Below are positions 45,188 to 54,792 of a DNA stretch of 64,000 nt, piece by piece. The notes below the pieces were generated by a model, which worked only from the letters and a program-made list of their open reading frames with translations, was not told the DNA's origin and did no database searches. Origin of the DNA: Zhongshania sp. R06B22 (lineage in GTDB: Bacteria; Pseudomonadota; Gammaproteobacteria; Pseudomonadales; Spongiibacteraceae); contig NZ_JBFRYB010000002.1 of the NCBI RefSeq assembly GCF_040892595.1, forward strand, positions 248,001 to 312,000. The letters are read 5' to 3'. Position numbers and translations under genes: made by a program. Numbering within the stretch: the first letter of the stretch is position 1; each line of letters starts with the position of its first letter.

Positions 45188-46144
45188 ATGACCGAGATTA
45201 TTGATCGACAGGAAATCGTCCCCGAAGCCCACAATGGCGGTCGTTTCGACCAGGTGGCGGCGCAGTTGTTCCCAGAGTACTCCCGTTCTAGGCTACAAAC
45301 CTGGATAAAAAGCGGCGAACTCACTGTTAGCGGTGAACTTAGGCGTACCCGCGACAAGGTTGTGGACGGCGAAACACTGTGTTTAAAGGCAGAATTACAG
45401 GTTGAAGTGCGCTCGGTGGCTGAGCCCATCGATTTGGATATTGTCTACGAAGACGATTACGTCATCGTGATTAACAAGCCAGCGGGGCTGGTTGTCCATC
45501 CCGGTGCAGGTAATCCTGATGGTACTTTGCTAAACGCGCTGCTCAATCACTACCCTGAGATCGATAAAGTGCCGCGAGCGGGTATTGTCCATCGTCTCGA
45601 CCGGGATACCACTGGTTTGATGATTGCCGCTAAAACCGTGGAAGCTCATACCAGCTTGGTTGCGCAATTGCAGTCGCGGGAAGTACACAGGGAATACGAC
45701 GCCGTGGTCTTTGGCACCATGACAGGCGGCGGCACGGTGGATGAGCCTATGGGGCGTCATCCCCGCCAGCGCACTAAGATGGCGGTATCGCAAATTGGCG
45801 GCAAAGATGCCGTGACCCATTATCGGGTAACGCGCCGCTTTCTTAATCACACCCATATTCGCTGTTTCTTAGAAACTGGCCGCACCCACCAAATTAGGGT
45901 GCATATGGCATACATAAAATACCCCTTATTGGGTGATCCGCTATATGCCGGGCGTCCGCGTTTGCCTAAAGGCGCGACTGAATTGCTGATTAATACTCTG
46001 CGGGGCTTTGACCGTCAGGCACTCCATGCCCGTAAATTGGAGCTGGAACACCCTATCACCGGCGATACCATGTCTTGGGAGGTGCCCCTTCCTGATGATA
46101 TGAAGGCTTTGTTGGCGGTTCTGTCCACGGAAGATGTTCGCTAG
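45188..46144 (+). CDS. rluD: 23S rRNA pseudouridine synthase RluD
   Basis: Makes pseudouridines in helix 69 of 23S rRNA (1911, 1915, 1917 in E. coli). 318 residues. N-terminal S4 RNA-binding domain (SRSRLQTWIKSGELTVSG, about 32-50), catalytic motif HRLDRDTTGLM (about 137-147), then the TGRTHQIRVHM block. It is divergent from bamD and followed by pgeF, which is the usual arrangement. Confidence 0.94.
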   Translation: MTEIIDRQEIVPEAHNGGRFDQVAAQLFPEYSRSRLQTWIKSGELTVSGELRRTRDKVVDGETLCLKAELQVEVRSVAEPIDLDIVYEDDYVIVINKPAGLVVHPGAGNPDGTLLNALLNHYPEIDKVPRAGIVHRLDRDTTGLMIAAKTVEAHTSLVAQLQSREVHREYDAVVFGTMTGGGTVDEPMGRHPRQRTKMAVSQIGGKDAVTHYRVTRRFLNHTHIRCFLETGRTHQIRVHMAYIKYPLLGDPLYAGRPRLPKGATELLINTLRGFDRQALHARKLELEHPITGDTMSWEVPLPDDMKALLAVLSTEDVR

Positions 46145-46188
46145 ATTATTTTTGCGCAGTGGTATCGAGTGAGACTGGAGCCCACAGA

Positions 46189-46968
46189 ATGATAGCGAGT
46201 GATTATCTTATAGCCCCTAATTGGCCTGCACCTGCAAATGTGCTGGCATTGTCGACTACCCGAAAAGGTTTGGCGGGCTATGCGGGTGCTAGTGTTGGGG
46301 CATACTCCCACTTTAATCTCGGCGATCATGTCGATGACTCACTTTTAAACGTTGCCAAGAACCGAGCGGCCCTACTCGCGGCCTGCGATAATTTGGATGC
46401 CATTGTGTGGCTGCAGCAAGTGCATGGCATTGAGGTTTGTGAGGTCTCAGACGTCCGAGCGGCGCCAGTTTGCGCGGATGCCAGCATTACCCGAGCCAAG
46501 GGGCTAGGGTGTGCAGTGTTAACCGCCGATTGTATCCCCGTCCTGTTTTGTCGCATAGACGGTGGCGAGGTTGCTGCGGCTCATGCGGGTTGGCGAGGCT
46601 TGTGCGCCGGTGTCTTGGTCAATACCGTGACCGCTTTTAATTGTCCCCCACAGGAATTGATGGCGTGGATAGGCCCCGCTATATCACAAGCGCATTTTGA
46701 GGTTGGTCCAGAAGTGTATCGGGCTTTCTTAAAAGAATTTAGCGGCGTGTCTAAGGCTCAAATTGAGAATGCATTTAGACCCTCTGCCTATAAGGCAGGA
46801 CATTTTTATGCTGATATTAATGCACTCGCCCAATGTCAGCTGCAAAACCTAGGCGTGGCCTGGGTCGGTGGAGGAGATCTGTGTACCTATGCTGATGCCG
46901 ATCGTTTTTATTCCTTTCGGCGCGATGGCCAAACCGGTCGTCAGGTCAGTCTTATTTATCGCCGCTAA
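46189..46968 (+). CDS. pgeF: Peptidoglycan editing factor / LACC1-type purine nucleoside phosphorylase
   Basis: 259 residues of the YfiH/LACC1 family. HFNLGDHVDD, WLQQVHG, TADCIPVLF and AAHAGWRGL carry the conserved His/Cys zinc ligands. Members act on purine nucleosides, and E. coli YfiH has been linked to keeping peptidoglycan free of misplaced amino acids. Start ATG at 46189 with GGAG eight bases upstream; the frame opens ten codons earlier at a GTG. Confidence 0.9.
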   Translation: MIASDYLIAPNWPAPANVLALSTTRKGLAGYAGASVGAYSHFNLGDHVDDSLLNVAKNRAALLAACDNLDAIVWLQQVHGIEVCEVSDVRAAPVCADASITRAKGLGCAVLTADCIPVLFCRIDGGEVAAAHAGWRGLCAGVLVNTVTAFNCPPQELMAWIGPAISQAHFEVGPEVYRAFLKEFSGVSKAQIENAFRPSAYKAGHFYADINALAQCQLQNLGVAWVGGGDLCTYADADRFYSFRRDGQTGRQVSLIYRR

Positions 46969-47000
46969 TTATTTATAGCGGTATCTCCTTAGCTATTCTG

Positions 47001-47030
47001 CTTGAAATCGTTCAGTTAGCCCCCCATTTA
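47001..47030 (+). promoter_or_regulatory. Heat-shock (sigma-32) promoter for clpB
   Basis: -35 element CTTGAAA at 47001-47007 and -10 element CCCCATTTA at 47022-47030, separated by 14 bases. Both match the sigma-32 consensus exactly or nearly so, 60 bases before the clpB ATG. Confidence 0.9.
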
Positions 47031-47089
47031 TGGTTTAGGGAAGGCGAAGTATTACTTTGTCTATTCGTGATCTTTTGGGGGAGCCCGAT

Positions 47090-49678
47090 ATGCGTGCTGA
47101 TCGTTTTACTAATTCTTTACAAACTGCACTTGCCGATGCGCAATCCTTAGCGCTAGGTAAGGATCATCAATATATCGAAGCCGTCCATTTGTTGTCTGCA
47201 TTGTTAAAACAGCAAGGCGGCAGCACGAGACCCTTGTTGACTCAGGCTGGCGCTAATATTCCGGCATTAGAGCAGGCGGTGGCGACTGAGTTGAGTCGTT
47301 TGCCAACGGTGCAAGGTGCTGGTGGCGATGTCCACGTATCTCAAGCCTTGGCCAAGATTTTTAATATAAGCGATAAGATTTCGCAGCAGCGCCAAGACAG
47401 CTATATCTCCAGCGAATTAATTTTACTGGCCATGCTCGAAGTTGGCGGTGAAGCCGCAAAGTTGATCACTGACAACGGTGTCGCCAAACCTGCCTTACTG
47501 GCGGCCATCGATAAAGTTCGCGGTGGCCAGCCTGTCAATGACGCCTCAGCAGAGGAGTCGCGGCAAGCACTTGATAAATATACTGTCGACCTAACCGAAC
47601 GAGCTGCATCGGGCAAGCTAGATCCGGTCATAGGTCGCGATGACGAGATTCGACGCACTATCCAAGTCCTGCAGCGCAGAACAAAAAACAATCCGGTTCT
47701 AATTGGTGAGCCGGGAGTTGGTAAAACCGCGATTGTTGAGGGTTTAGCGCAGCGAATAATTAATGGTGAAGTACCCGAAGGCTTAAAGGGTAAGCGTGTC
47801 CTTTCCCTGGATTTGGCGGCTCTATTAGCGGGCGCTAAATTTCGCGGGGATTTTGAAGAGCGCTTAAAGTCGGTATTGAATGAGCTGGGTAAAGAAGAAG
47901 GCCGGGTAATTTTATTTATCGACGAATTACATACCATGGTTGGTGCAGGTAAGGCCGAGGGTGCGATGGACGCCGGCAATATGTTGAAGCCTGCGCTGGC
48001 GCGGGGCGAATTGCATTGCGTTGGCGCGACAACCTTGAATGAATATCGCCAGTCTATTGAAAAAGACTCGGCCCTAGAGCGCCGCTTTCAGAAGGTGTTA
48101 GTCGAGGAGCCATCTGAAGAAGATACCATTGCGATTCTGCGTGGTCTAAAAGAGCGTTATGAAGTCCACCACAGTGTTGATATTACCGACGCGGCTATTA
48201 TCGCGGCGACTAAACTGTCGCAGCGTTATATTACCGATCGTCAGTTGCCTGATAAAGCCATCGATTTGATTGATGAAGCGGCAAGCCGTATTCGTATGGA
48301 AATTGATTCTAAGCCCGAGGTCATGGATAAGCTTGAGCGACGCTTAATTCAATTAAAGATACAGCGTGAGGCGGTAAAGAAAGAGGATGATGACGCGGCG
48401 CGTAAACAGTTAGATAAATTAAATTTGGATATTGATAAAGTTGGTAAAGAATTTTCAGATTTAGAAGAAATTTGGAAAGGTGAAAAAGCGGCGTTGCAAG
48501 GTTCTGCACAAGTTAAGGTGGATCTTGAGAAAGCCAAATTAGATATGGATAACGCCCGCCGCGCCGGTGATCTGACGCGCATGTCAGAATTGCAGTACGG
48601 GGTTATTCCGGGATTAGAGAAAAAACTCCTCGATGCCGATGCGGTAGATCATGGCGAAATGCAGCTGCTCCGCAATAAGGTAACTGAAGCAGAAGTTGCT
48701 GAAGTGGTATCGCGCTGGACCGGTATCCCCATTAGTAAAATGTTGGAAGGCGAACGCGATAAGTTATTGCGTATGGAAGATGAGCTGCACCGCCGAGTGA
48801 TTGGTCAAAGTGAGGCCGTTGACGCAGTATCGAATGCGGTAAGGCGCTCTCGAGCGGGTTTGAGTGACCCCAATAGACCAAACGGATCGTTCTTGTTTTT
48901 GGGGCCAACTGGGGTAGGTAAGACAGAGCTCTGTAAAGCCTTGTCGATGTTTCTTTATGATAGCGAAGACTCGATGGTACGTATCGATATGTCGGAATTT
49001 ATGGAGAAACATTCTGTCGCCAGACTTATCGGTGCGCCTCCGGGGTATGTTGGCTATGAAGAGGGCGGATACTTAACCGAGGCGGTACGCCGTCGTCCAT
49101 ATTCTTTGCTTTTGTTGGATGAGGTAGAGAAGGCGCATCCTGATGTGTTTAATATTTTATTGCAGGTTTTAGACGATGGTCGTCTTACCGATGGTCAGGG
49201 TAGAACAGTAGATTTTCGCAATACTGTAATTGTCATGACGTCGAACTTGGGCTCAGATGTGATTCAAGAGATGACACTGGCCGCTAGCGGATACGACAAA
49301 ATGCGGGAGGCCGTTTTGAACGTGGTTTCTGGACATTTTCGACCTGAGTTTATTAACCGCATCGACGAGCTGGTTGTGTTCGAGCCCTTGGACAGAAATC
49401 AAGTTCAGGCTATTGCGAGTATTCAAATAGGAATACTTAATCAACGTCTCGCCGAAAGAGAATTGCGCTTAGAAGTGAGTGATGAAGCGATGAGCCGCTT
49501 GGCCGATGTTGGCTTTGATCCGGTGTATGGCGCAAGACCCTTGAAACGCGCCATTCAACAGCGTTTTGAGAACCCGCTCGCGCAACGATTACTGAAGGGT
49601 GAGTTCAGTCCTGGACAGATTATTACGGCCACGGTTGACGGTGAAAACATTGTGTTCACCACGCCACGGTTGCAGTAA
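47090..49678 (+). CDS. clpB: ATP-dependent disaggregase ClpB
   Basis: Hexameric AAA+ chaperone that rescues aggregated proteins with DnaK. 862 residues (E. coli 857). N-terminal Clp repeat domain, first ATPase with Walker [10 protein letters not shown] and Walker B ILFIDELH, a coiled-coil middle domain (about 405-525) and second ATPase with GPTGVGKTE and [13 protein letters not shown]. The ATG at 47090 follows GGGGGAG by six bases; the open frame starts 11 codons earlier. Driven by the heat-shock promoter just upstream. Confidence 0.96.
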   Translation: MRADRFTNSLQTALADAQSLALGKDHQYIEAVHLLSALLKQQGGSTRPLLTQAGANIPALEQAVATELSRLPTVQGAGGDVHVSQALAKIFNISDKISQQRQDSYISSELILLAMLEVGGEAAKLITDNGVAKPALLAAIDKVRGGQPVNDASAEESRQALDKYTVDLTERAASGKLDPVIGRDDEIRRTIQVLQRRTKNNPVLIGEPGVGKTAIVEGLAQRIINGEVPEGLKGKRVLSLDLAALLAGAKFRGDFEERLKSVLNELGKEEGRVILFIDELHTMVGAGKAEGAMDAGNMLKPALARGELHCVGATTLNEYRQSIEKDSALERRFQKVLVEEPSEEDTIAILRGLKERYEVHHSVDITDAAIIAATKLSQRYITDRQLPDKAIDLIDEAASRIRMEIDSKPEVMDKLERRLIQLKIQREAVKKEDDDAARKQLDKLNLDIDKVGKEFSDLEEIWKGEKAALQGSAQVKVDLEKAKLDMDNARRAGDLTRMSELQYGVIPGLEKKLLDADAVDHGEMQLLRNKVTEAEVAEVVSRWTGIPISKMLEGERDKLLRMEDELHRRVIGQSEAVDAVSNAVRRSRAGLSDPNRPNGSFLFLGPTGVGKTELCKALSMFLYDSEDSMVRIDMSEFMEKHSVARLIGAPPGYVGYEEGGYLTEAVRRRPYSLLLLDEVEKAHPDVFNILLQVLDDGRLTDGQGRTVDFRNTVIVMTSNLGSDVIQEMTLAASGYDKMREAVLNVVSGHFRPEFINRIDELVVFEPLDRNQVQAIASIQIGILNQRLAERELRLEVSDEAMSRLADVGFDPVYGARPLKRAIQQRFENPLAQRLLKGEFSPGQIITATVDGENIVFTTPRLQ

Positions 49679-49787
49679 TAGTGAAAGTAATCGCTTGATG
49701 TTTGGCGTGTAGATAATTTTATTTAGTGATCGGTATTAGTTTTGGCTGCGTACAGTGCAGTCAATAAGTAATAACCGAGGTATCACT

Positions 49788-51371
49788 ATGAAATTATCTA
49801 CACGGGGGCAGGCGCTTGCGCTGTCACTACTCAGCGCAAGTGTTATAGGTCAATTTGCAGTCGCATCAAGTCACCGAGAGGCACCGTTCATTGCCGGTTC
49901 GCCCAAGGTTGATGGTACCGATTTTTATATGTTCCGCAGCTATGAAGATGGTCGCGGCGATTTTGTTACTTTGATTGCTAACTACCAGCCTCTGCAAGAT
50001 TCTTACGGTGGTCCTAATTATTTTACGATGGATCCCACTGCTCTCTATGAAATCCATATCGATAACGATGGCGATGCAGTAGAAGATTTAACCTTTCAAT
50101 TTGAATTTAATAACGCCTACGGCCAAGCGAATGCATCTGGCCTAATTCGCGACGGCGGTATTGATACCGGCGCTGGCAGTGATGTTCAAGTGCCCCTAGC
50201 GGCTTTTGGGCCTGCGAATGTAGTGGGCGGTCAAACTGGACTGCTTAATGTGGTCGAAACGTATACCGTTAACGTGGTAAGTGGTGATCGCCGCACCGGT
50301 AGCAGTAGCGCAGTGACTGAATCAGGCGGCAGTAGCACTACATTTACCAAGCCTGTGGATAACATCGGTGCCTTGACGATTCCCGATTACAACGCCTATG
50401 CCAACCAGTTTATATACGAAGTGGCCGTGCCGGGTTGCGCTACCCCGGGTCGTTTGTTTGTGGGCCAGCGCCGCGAAGGTTTCGTGGTGAATTTGGGCGA
50501 GATCTTTGACCAAGTAAACCTCAATCCTCTTGGTGCGCGGGATTCGCGTAGCAATACCATCGATGACAAAAACGTGACGTCCTTGGCCTTAGAAGTGCCA
50601 GCAAGTTGTTTAACTAGCGGTGACGACACAGTGATTGGCGCGTGGACAACGGCGAGTAAACGTCAGGGTCGCGTTCTTAATCCAGCACCGGCTGGCCCAA
50701 CGGATAATGCGTCAGGTAAAGGGCCGTCAGTAGAGCTGGGTGCTTGGACACAGGTCTCTCGTTTGGGTAGCCCGCTAGTTAATGAAGTCGTTATTGGTAT
50801 CACCGATAAAGACAAATTTAATGCAAGTGAGCCAAAAGACGACGTTGCAAACTTTGCTACATACGTCTTGTTCCCCACGCTGCCAACTATTGTTGAAGTA
50901 TTGTTCGGTGTGCCTGCGCCAATGCCAGAAGGCGGTCGTACTGATTTGCTAGCGGCCTTTGTAACTGGTGTAACGACTGGCCCCAATGATACACCTGCTA
51001 ACTTTAAGTTTACCGCTCCGGCTAATTTGACCACGCCTGGTGAAATGCTTCGCTTAAACACGGCAATCGGAACTGTGGTTCCAGGTGCGAGCGGCTACAG
51101 CGATCTTGGTTTTCTAGGCTGTGATTTGGCAGGTTTTCCGAATGGACGTCGTGTAACAGATGATGTGGTAGACATTGCCCTTACTGTTGCTGAGGGTGCG
51201 TTATTGGGTGCCAATGGTCTGCAAACTTGTGATTTAAGTGGTGCTTCGCCGGTAGTTGCTAACTCCGGTACGGTTGTAAACGACGGCGCCTTGCCAGTGA
51301 CAAGTGATTACCTGACGGTATTCCCATACCTAAATACACCTTTCGCTGGTGTAGCAACGACCAATAGATAA
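49788..51371 (+). CDS. DUF4331 family exported protein
   Basis: 527 residues. The signal peptide ends ...FAVA followed by SSHREAPFIAGSPKVDGTDFYMF, the diagnostic opening of the DUF4331 family. The mature protein is beta-rich with many Asp, Gly, Asn and Thr residues. Function unknown. The ATG at 49788 has GAGG eight bases upstream. It heads an operon with a small lipoprotein, a TPR protein and a HupE/UreJ-like membrane protein, spacing 10 bases to the next gene, so the four probably act together in the periplasm. Confidence 0.85.
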   Translation: MKLSTRGQALALSLLSASVIGQFAVASSHREAPFIAGSPKVDGTDFYMFRSYEDGRGDFVTLIANYQPLQDSYGGPNYFTMDPTALYEIHIDNDGDAVEDLTFQFEFNNAYGQANASGLIRDGGIDTGAGSDVQVPLAAFGPANVVGGQTGLLNVVETYTVNVVSGDRRTGSSSAVTESGGSSTTFTKPVDNIGALTIPDYNAYANQFIYEVAVPGCATPGRLFVGQRREGFVVNLGEIFDQVNLNPLGARDSRSNTIDDKNVTSLALEVPASCLTSGDDTVIGAWTTASKRQGRVLNPAPAGPTDNASGKGPSVELGAWTQVSRLGSPLVNEVVIGITDKDKFNASEPKDDVANFATYVLFPTLPTIVEVLFGVPAPMPEGGRTDLLAAFVTGVTTGPNDTPANFKFTAPANLTTPGEMLRLNTAIGTVVPGASGYSDLGFLGCDLAGFPNGRRVTDDVVDIALTVAEGALLGANGLQTCDLSGASPVVANSGTVVNDGALPVTSDYLTVFPYLNTPFAGVATTNR

Positions 51372-51381
51372 GGAGGCGTTT

Positions 51382-51609
51382 ATGAATATCACCATTAAAT
51401 GCGGCCTGTTTCTTATTTTAGGTCTCGGCTTGGCGGCGTGTAACAACGAAAGTAAGCGCGATGGCCAAGCGGCGGGTGGCAATACCGAGTTAAGTGGCAG
51501 TCAGCTGATCACGGCGGTACTTTTGCAAGATAAAAATGCCGAGCCGGTGTCAGTGAATGACAAAAATATTGCGGATAGTTTTGACCCGATCGATGTCAAT
51601 AGTCTGTAA
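51382..51609 (+). CDS. Small lipoprotein in DUF4331 operon
   Basis: 75 residues. MNITIKCGLFLILGLGLAAC is a complete lipoprotein signal with lipobox LAAC (Cys20). The mature part is only 55 residues, polar, without recognisable domain, and ends in DPIDVNSL. AAGGAGG precedes the ATG at good spacing. Too short for a function call; position suggests a partner of the DUF4331 protein. Confidence 0.75.
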   Translation: MNITIKCGLFLILGLGLAACNNESKRDGQAAGGNTELSGSQLITAVLLQDKNAEPVSVNDKNIADSFDPIDVNSL

Positions 51610-51613
51610 TTTG

Positions 51614-52729
51614 TTGGGTCTTTTACAGACCCAAAATCTAGCGCAGCGATGGTTTCATCGCCGCGCTATTTTTTTTCGCGTACTACTCATTGCTAATTGT
51701 GCCTTGCTTAGTGGTCACTTGTCGGCGGCGTCTATAGACGGGCCGGATATCTTTCAGCCTAGTGATGATGCGACAGTCGTGTTTCGGCTTACTGCATCTC
51801 CGGCATTGCTACCTTCAAGCGCAAGAACACCTCAAGAGCATCTAGATACCGTGGAGCAGGCCCTAAAATCCTTTAGGAATACTGCTAATCCGCGTTATTT
51901 AGGGGATGCGGAGCGCGAGCTCGCCTTAATTCCAGCTAATGATCGCGATGTAAGATTTTATTTTTTCCGAGCGTCACTCAAGCAAAGTCTTCATCTATTT
52001 GACGAAGCAGTGGCGGACTTGAATAGGATTTCAGATTTAGACGGCGATTCCCTAGAATCGCTGATGATGCGGTTTACGATTAACTTTGTAAGTGGTGATT
52101 ACCCCGCCGCTGAGCTTTCGTGCTCCGCACTCAAGAATTTCCAGAATAATCTTTACGCGGCCAGTTGTAAGCAACAGCTTCAGGCCTTAGTGGAACCGCA
52201 AACCGCCTACCGCGATCTTAAGCAGGCAATGGCCGAGTTTGGGGTCTTAAGTGATCGTCGCGCCCTGATTTGGGCGAGCGGCACCTTGGCGGATATTGCC
52301 GAGCGTGCTGGTCGTGATGACGCTGTCGCTCTGTGGCAACTTACCTTACAACTGAATCGCGACGATCTTTATACCCGCGCTCGCCTCGCTGAATCCCTTC
52401 TTGCACAGGATAGTTACCAGCAGGTAATAGCGCTCACCGAAGACTATTTGTCGATTGATGCGCTGGCGGTGTCCCGTGCTATTGCTCAAACCTATTTAGG
52501 TGGCGGCACTAGGCTGGCGAAAATGTTGCGGGAGCGCTTTGATGAAGCCCTCTGGCGTGGAGAAATTTTGCATAAGCGCGCCTATGCGCAATTCTTACTT
52601 GATATTGAAAAGAATCCGGAAGTCGCTTTAGAAATGGCGGAAGACAACTGGGCGCATCAACGTGAATGGCCCGATGCGCTTATTCTAAAACGCGCGCGTG
52701 AAGTACTTAAAGGCAGGGCAGCTCAATGA
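51614..52729 (+). CDS. Exported TPR-like protein in DUF4331 operon
   Basis: About 370 residues. A hydrophobic signal-like segment (FFRVLLIANCALLSGHLSA) is followed by a mature part with helical TPR-type repeats from about residue 75 on (ELALIPANDRDVRFYFFRASLKQ, LFDEAVADLNRISDL). The start is uncertain: TTG at 51611/51614 or ATG at 51557/51593 inside the lipoprotein gene, none with a good binding site. An ATG at 51649 would give a short, perfect signal peptide if the eight-T run at 51669-51676 were one base shorter. The stop overlaps the HupE-like gene. Confidence 0.65.
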   Translation: MGLLQTQNLAQRWFHRRAIFFRVLLIANCALLSGHLSAASIDGPDIFQPSDDATVVFRLTASPALLPSSARTPQEHLDTVEQALKSFRNTANPRYLGDAERELALIPANDRDVRFYFFRASLKQSLHLFDEAVADLNRISDLDGDSLESLMMRFTINFVSGDYPAAELSCSALKNFQNNLYAASCKQQLQALVEPQTAYRDLKQAMAEFGVLSDRRALIWASGTLADIAERAGRDDAVALWQLTLQLNRDDLYTRARLAESLLAQDSYQQVIALTEDYLSIDALAVSRAIAQTYLGGGTRLAKMLRERFDEALWRGEILHKRAYAQFLLDIEKNPEVALEMAEDNWAHQREWPDALILKRAREVLKGRAAQ

Positions 52730-53814
52730 TGTCTCGTATCATGCTGCTTGTATTGCTAGTGGGCTTGTCGACGGCTTTTCCTCGCTCTGTGTTGGCCCAT
52801 AAGGCAAGTGATAGTTTTATGTATATCACCGCAGAGCAAATCCGTTTCGACGTCGCCCTGCAGGATATGCAGCGAATTCAGTCATTGGATTTGAATGGTG
52901 ATTCACAGCTTCAGTGGGGCGAGCTTCGCGCTGCCGAGAGCGCATTTTCACAGTTGTTGGCTCGGCGAATTTCAATTAGCAGTGACGGTGATTCCTGTCC
53001 CTTAGTCATTAAGTTAGCTGGCCTTAGCGAACATAGCGATGGACCCTATGGGGTTTGGTTGATTCGCTCCACCTGCTTGGCGCAACCGGAGGTTCAGCTC
53101 AGCTATTCTTTGTTATTTGATGTGGATCCGTTGCACCGCGCATTGTTGGTGAGCGATATAAGCGGTGAGAAACAACTTGGTGTGCTATCGCCATCTAGCA
53201 ACACGGCGAAATTAGGTGAGCGGGTGTCTGCGCTAGAAACTGCCGAAGTATTCCTTTGGCAGGGCGCGGTCCATTTGTTGTTGGGCTATGATCACATGCT
53301 GTTTTTATTGGCTTTACTATTGCCGGCAACGCGGCTAAGAAAGCACGGTGTTCACCTGCCGTTGCGCAAGGTATTCACCGATGTGGCTTTGGTCGTCACC
53401 ATGTTTACCTTGGCCCATAGTTTTACTTTGGTTGCTGCGAGCTTGGGCTGGTTTAGTCTGCCTTCACAACCCGTGGAAATTGCCATTGCGTTATCAATTA
53501 GTTTGGCTGCCGTGTTGGCTTTGATGGACGTTGATTATCGTTTTCAGCGGGGCTTGGCAATGGGGGTGGGACTAATTCACGGCTTTGGTTTTGCCGGTGT
53601 ATTGTCGGATCTGCTAGCGGCCAGTTCCTTGAAGTTACTGGCGTTGGGGAGTTTCAATGTCGGCATTGAACTCGCCCAGTTGCTACTGGTGTTTATCGTG
53701 CTCCCCCTGCTATATCGCTGGAGCGCGCAAGCCCATTATCAGCGCTGGGTCTTTCCTGCTGCGGGTTTGTCGCTAGCTGCTAGTGGGCTATATATGGCTG
53801 CTCAACGACTTTAA
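52726..53814 (+). CDS. HupE/UreJ-like membrane protein with periplasmic EF-hand
   Basis: 362 residues. Signal peptide (ends near LAHKAS), then a periplasmic domain of about 160 residues containing a canonical 12-residue EF-hand loop from Asp55 to Glu66 (DLNGDSQLQWGE). The C-terminal half is the HupE/UreJ_2 membrane domain with about six helices and the conserved histidines in GYDHMLFLLAL, TLAHSFTL and HGFGFAG, plus FNVGIELAQL. This domain is found in putative metal or hydrogenase/urease accessory transporters. No hydrogenase or urease genes are nearby. It starts in an ATGATG overlap with the TPR gene. Confidence 0.8.
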   Translation: MMSRIMLLVLLVGLSTAFPRSVLAHKASDSFMYITAEQIRFDVALQDMQRIQSLDLNGDSQLQWGELRAAESAFSQLLARRISISSDGDSCPLVIKLAGLSEHSDGPYGVWLIRSTCLAQPEVQLSYSLLFDVDPLHRALLVSDISGEKQLGVLSPSSNTAKLGERVSALETAEVFLWQGAVHLLLGYDHMLFLLALLLPATRLRKHGVHLPLRKVFTDVALVVTMFTLAHSFTLVAASLGWFSLPSQPVEIAIALSISLAAVLALMDVDYRFQRGLAMGVGLIHGFGFAGVLSDLLAASSLKLLALGSFNVGIELAQLLLVFIVLPLLYRWSAQAHYQRWVFPAAGLSLAASGLYMAAQRL

Positions 53815-54269
53815 TTGCAGTTAATTTTAATTACCTCTAGGGCTCGGTTTTCCTGCTGTTTGATTTCTTCTGTGTTTAGCATACGGCTAGTGCCGTCGGC
53901 GTTGGTAATGCGAATTCTGGCCCCGTTAGCTCGAAGTGAATCCATATTCGCTTTTGCTTTTTCACACAGTGCGGGGTCTTTCGGAGGAAGAATTTCCATT
54001 TTCTCAGGTGGCGCTTCATTGTTATTGCTGTCTGCTTCGTTACTGGAATACGGGACCTCGACGGAAGAGTCATCACCACCACTGCTCATTGTCGCACCGC
54101 TGCCAGTTTTCACGAATTCGTAGGGTCGGCCTTGGGGTGGCTGCTGTGAGAAGTGCTGCTTACCGTCCTTGTCGGACCAGCGGTAGTAACCTGTTTTATC
54201 TGCGTTGACTCCGAAGCTGCAAACCAGGAGGCCGGAGCAAAGTGCAATTGTTAGAGCAGTATTTTTCAT
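53811..54269 (-). CDS. DUF4124-domain exported protein
   Basis: 152 residues from the ATG at 54269. The signal peptide ends near GVNA, followed by DKTGYYRWSDKDGKQHFSQQPPQGRPYE, the DUF4124 signature (a small beta domain with Tyr-x-Trp-x-D-x-x-G). The rest is low-complexity Ser/Asn/Glu-rich and then a helical tail with two cysteines (ALCEKAK, KINC). Function unknown. The last bases overlap the convergent HupE-like gene by four. Confidence 0.8.
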   Translation of the reverse strand: MKNTALTIALCSGLLVCSFGVNADKTGYYRWSDKDGKQHFSQQPPQGRPYEFVKTGSGATMSSGGDDSSVEVPYSSNEADSNNNEAPPEKMEILPPKDPALCEKAKANMDSLRANGARIRITNADGTSRMLNTEEIKQQENRALEVIKINCN

Positions 54270-54792
54270 GGTTGAAAATGACCGTACTTTAGGTGAGTGA
54301 CTTAGATTATGGCAGATTATTCTCAGTGTGGAAAAACGACAGCAATACGACCCTAATATGGCGGGATAGAGTGCGCTTGCGGGCAATTATCCTGAATTAA
54401 GTTCTGGTTTGGTATTGACATAGCACGCCATAGGCTAAAAAATACGCAGTCTATCTTTACGATAGCAAATGGCTGTTTTCCCCGCCGCTTACCTGCGGCC
54501 AAAGTACAGAGTGCGGCTCATCGTGTCGCGCTGCTACCTTCGGTAGTTCCATTCACTCTGCAAACACATGACCTGTGTTGCGAGATTGCCCGCACCGCGT
54601 TATCCCGCGATGCATATAAACGCTGCCTTGCAGCATTATGGCGTTTCGCCCGGAGTTCAGCCGTGTTGGCTGCGATCCGGTGGTAATGTGTTTCGACATC
54701 TTTGTTCTTGTTTCATATCTTTTGCTGAGCGTTTGTCTCGGCGGTGCTGTGACAAGATTTTTGCGTATTCAAACTGAATCGAGGGTATTTCA
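54270..54792. other. Long leader region upstream of ilvI
   Basis: 523 bases without a well-supported gene. It holds a promoter-like TTGACA at 54415-54420, several GC-rich inverted repeats between about 54480 and 54660 (for example CAGAGTG...CACTCTG), and a small frame starting at 54686 that encodes a peptide rich in Val, Leu and Ile (IFVLVSYLLLSVCL) and runs into ilvI. It may be a regulatory leader for branched-chain amino acid control. Confidence 0.5.
54415..54445 (+). promoter_or_regulatory. Candidate sigma-70 promoter for ilvIH
   Basis: TTGACA at 54415-54420 followed after 15-18 bases by an A/T-rich TAAAAA/AAAATA element. The -35 is perfect, the -10 weak. It would give a transcript with an untranslated leader of about 340 bases before ilvI. 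Confidence 0.45.

Noticed and set aside
47401-47979. 192-codon open frame on the minus strand
   Set aside because: Lies wholly inside clpB in antisense; composition is that of a shadow frame and there is no ribosome binding site.
51615-51633. Hairpin TGGGTCT-TTTAC-AGACCCA after the small lipoprotein gene as a terminator
   Set aside because: No following T-run and the next gene's frame runs through it; at most a processing or weak pausing site.
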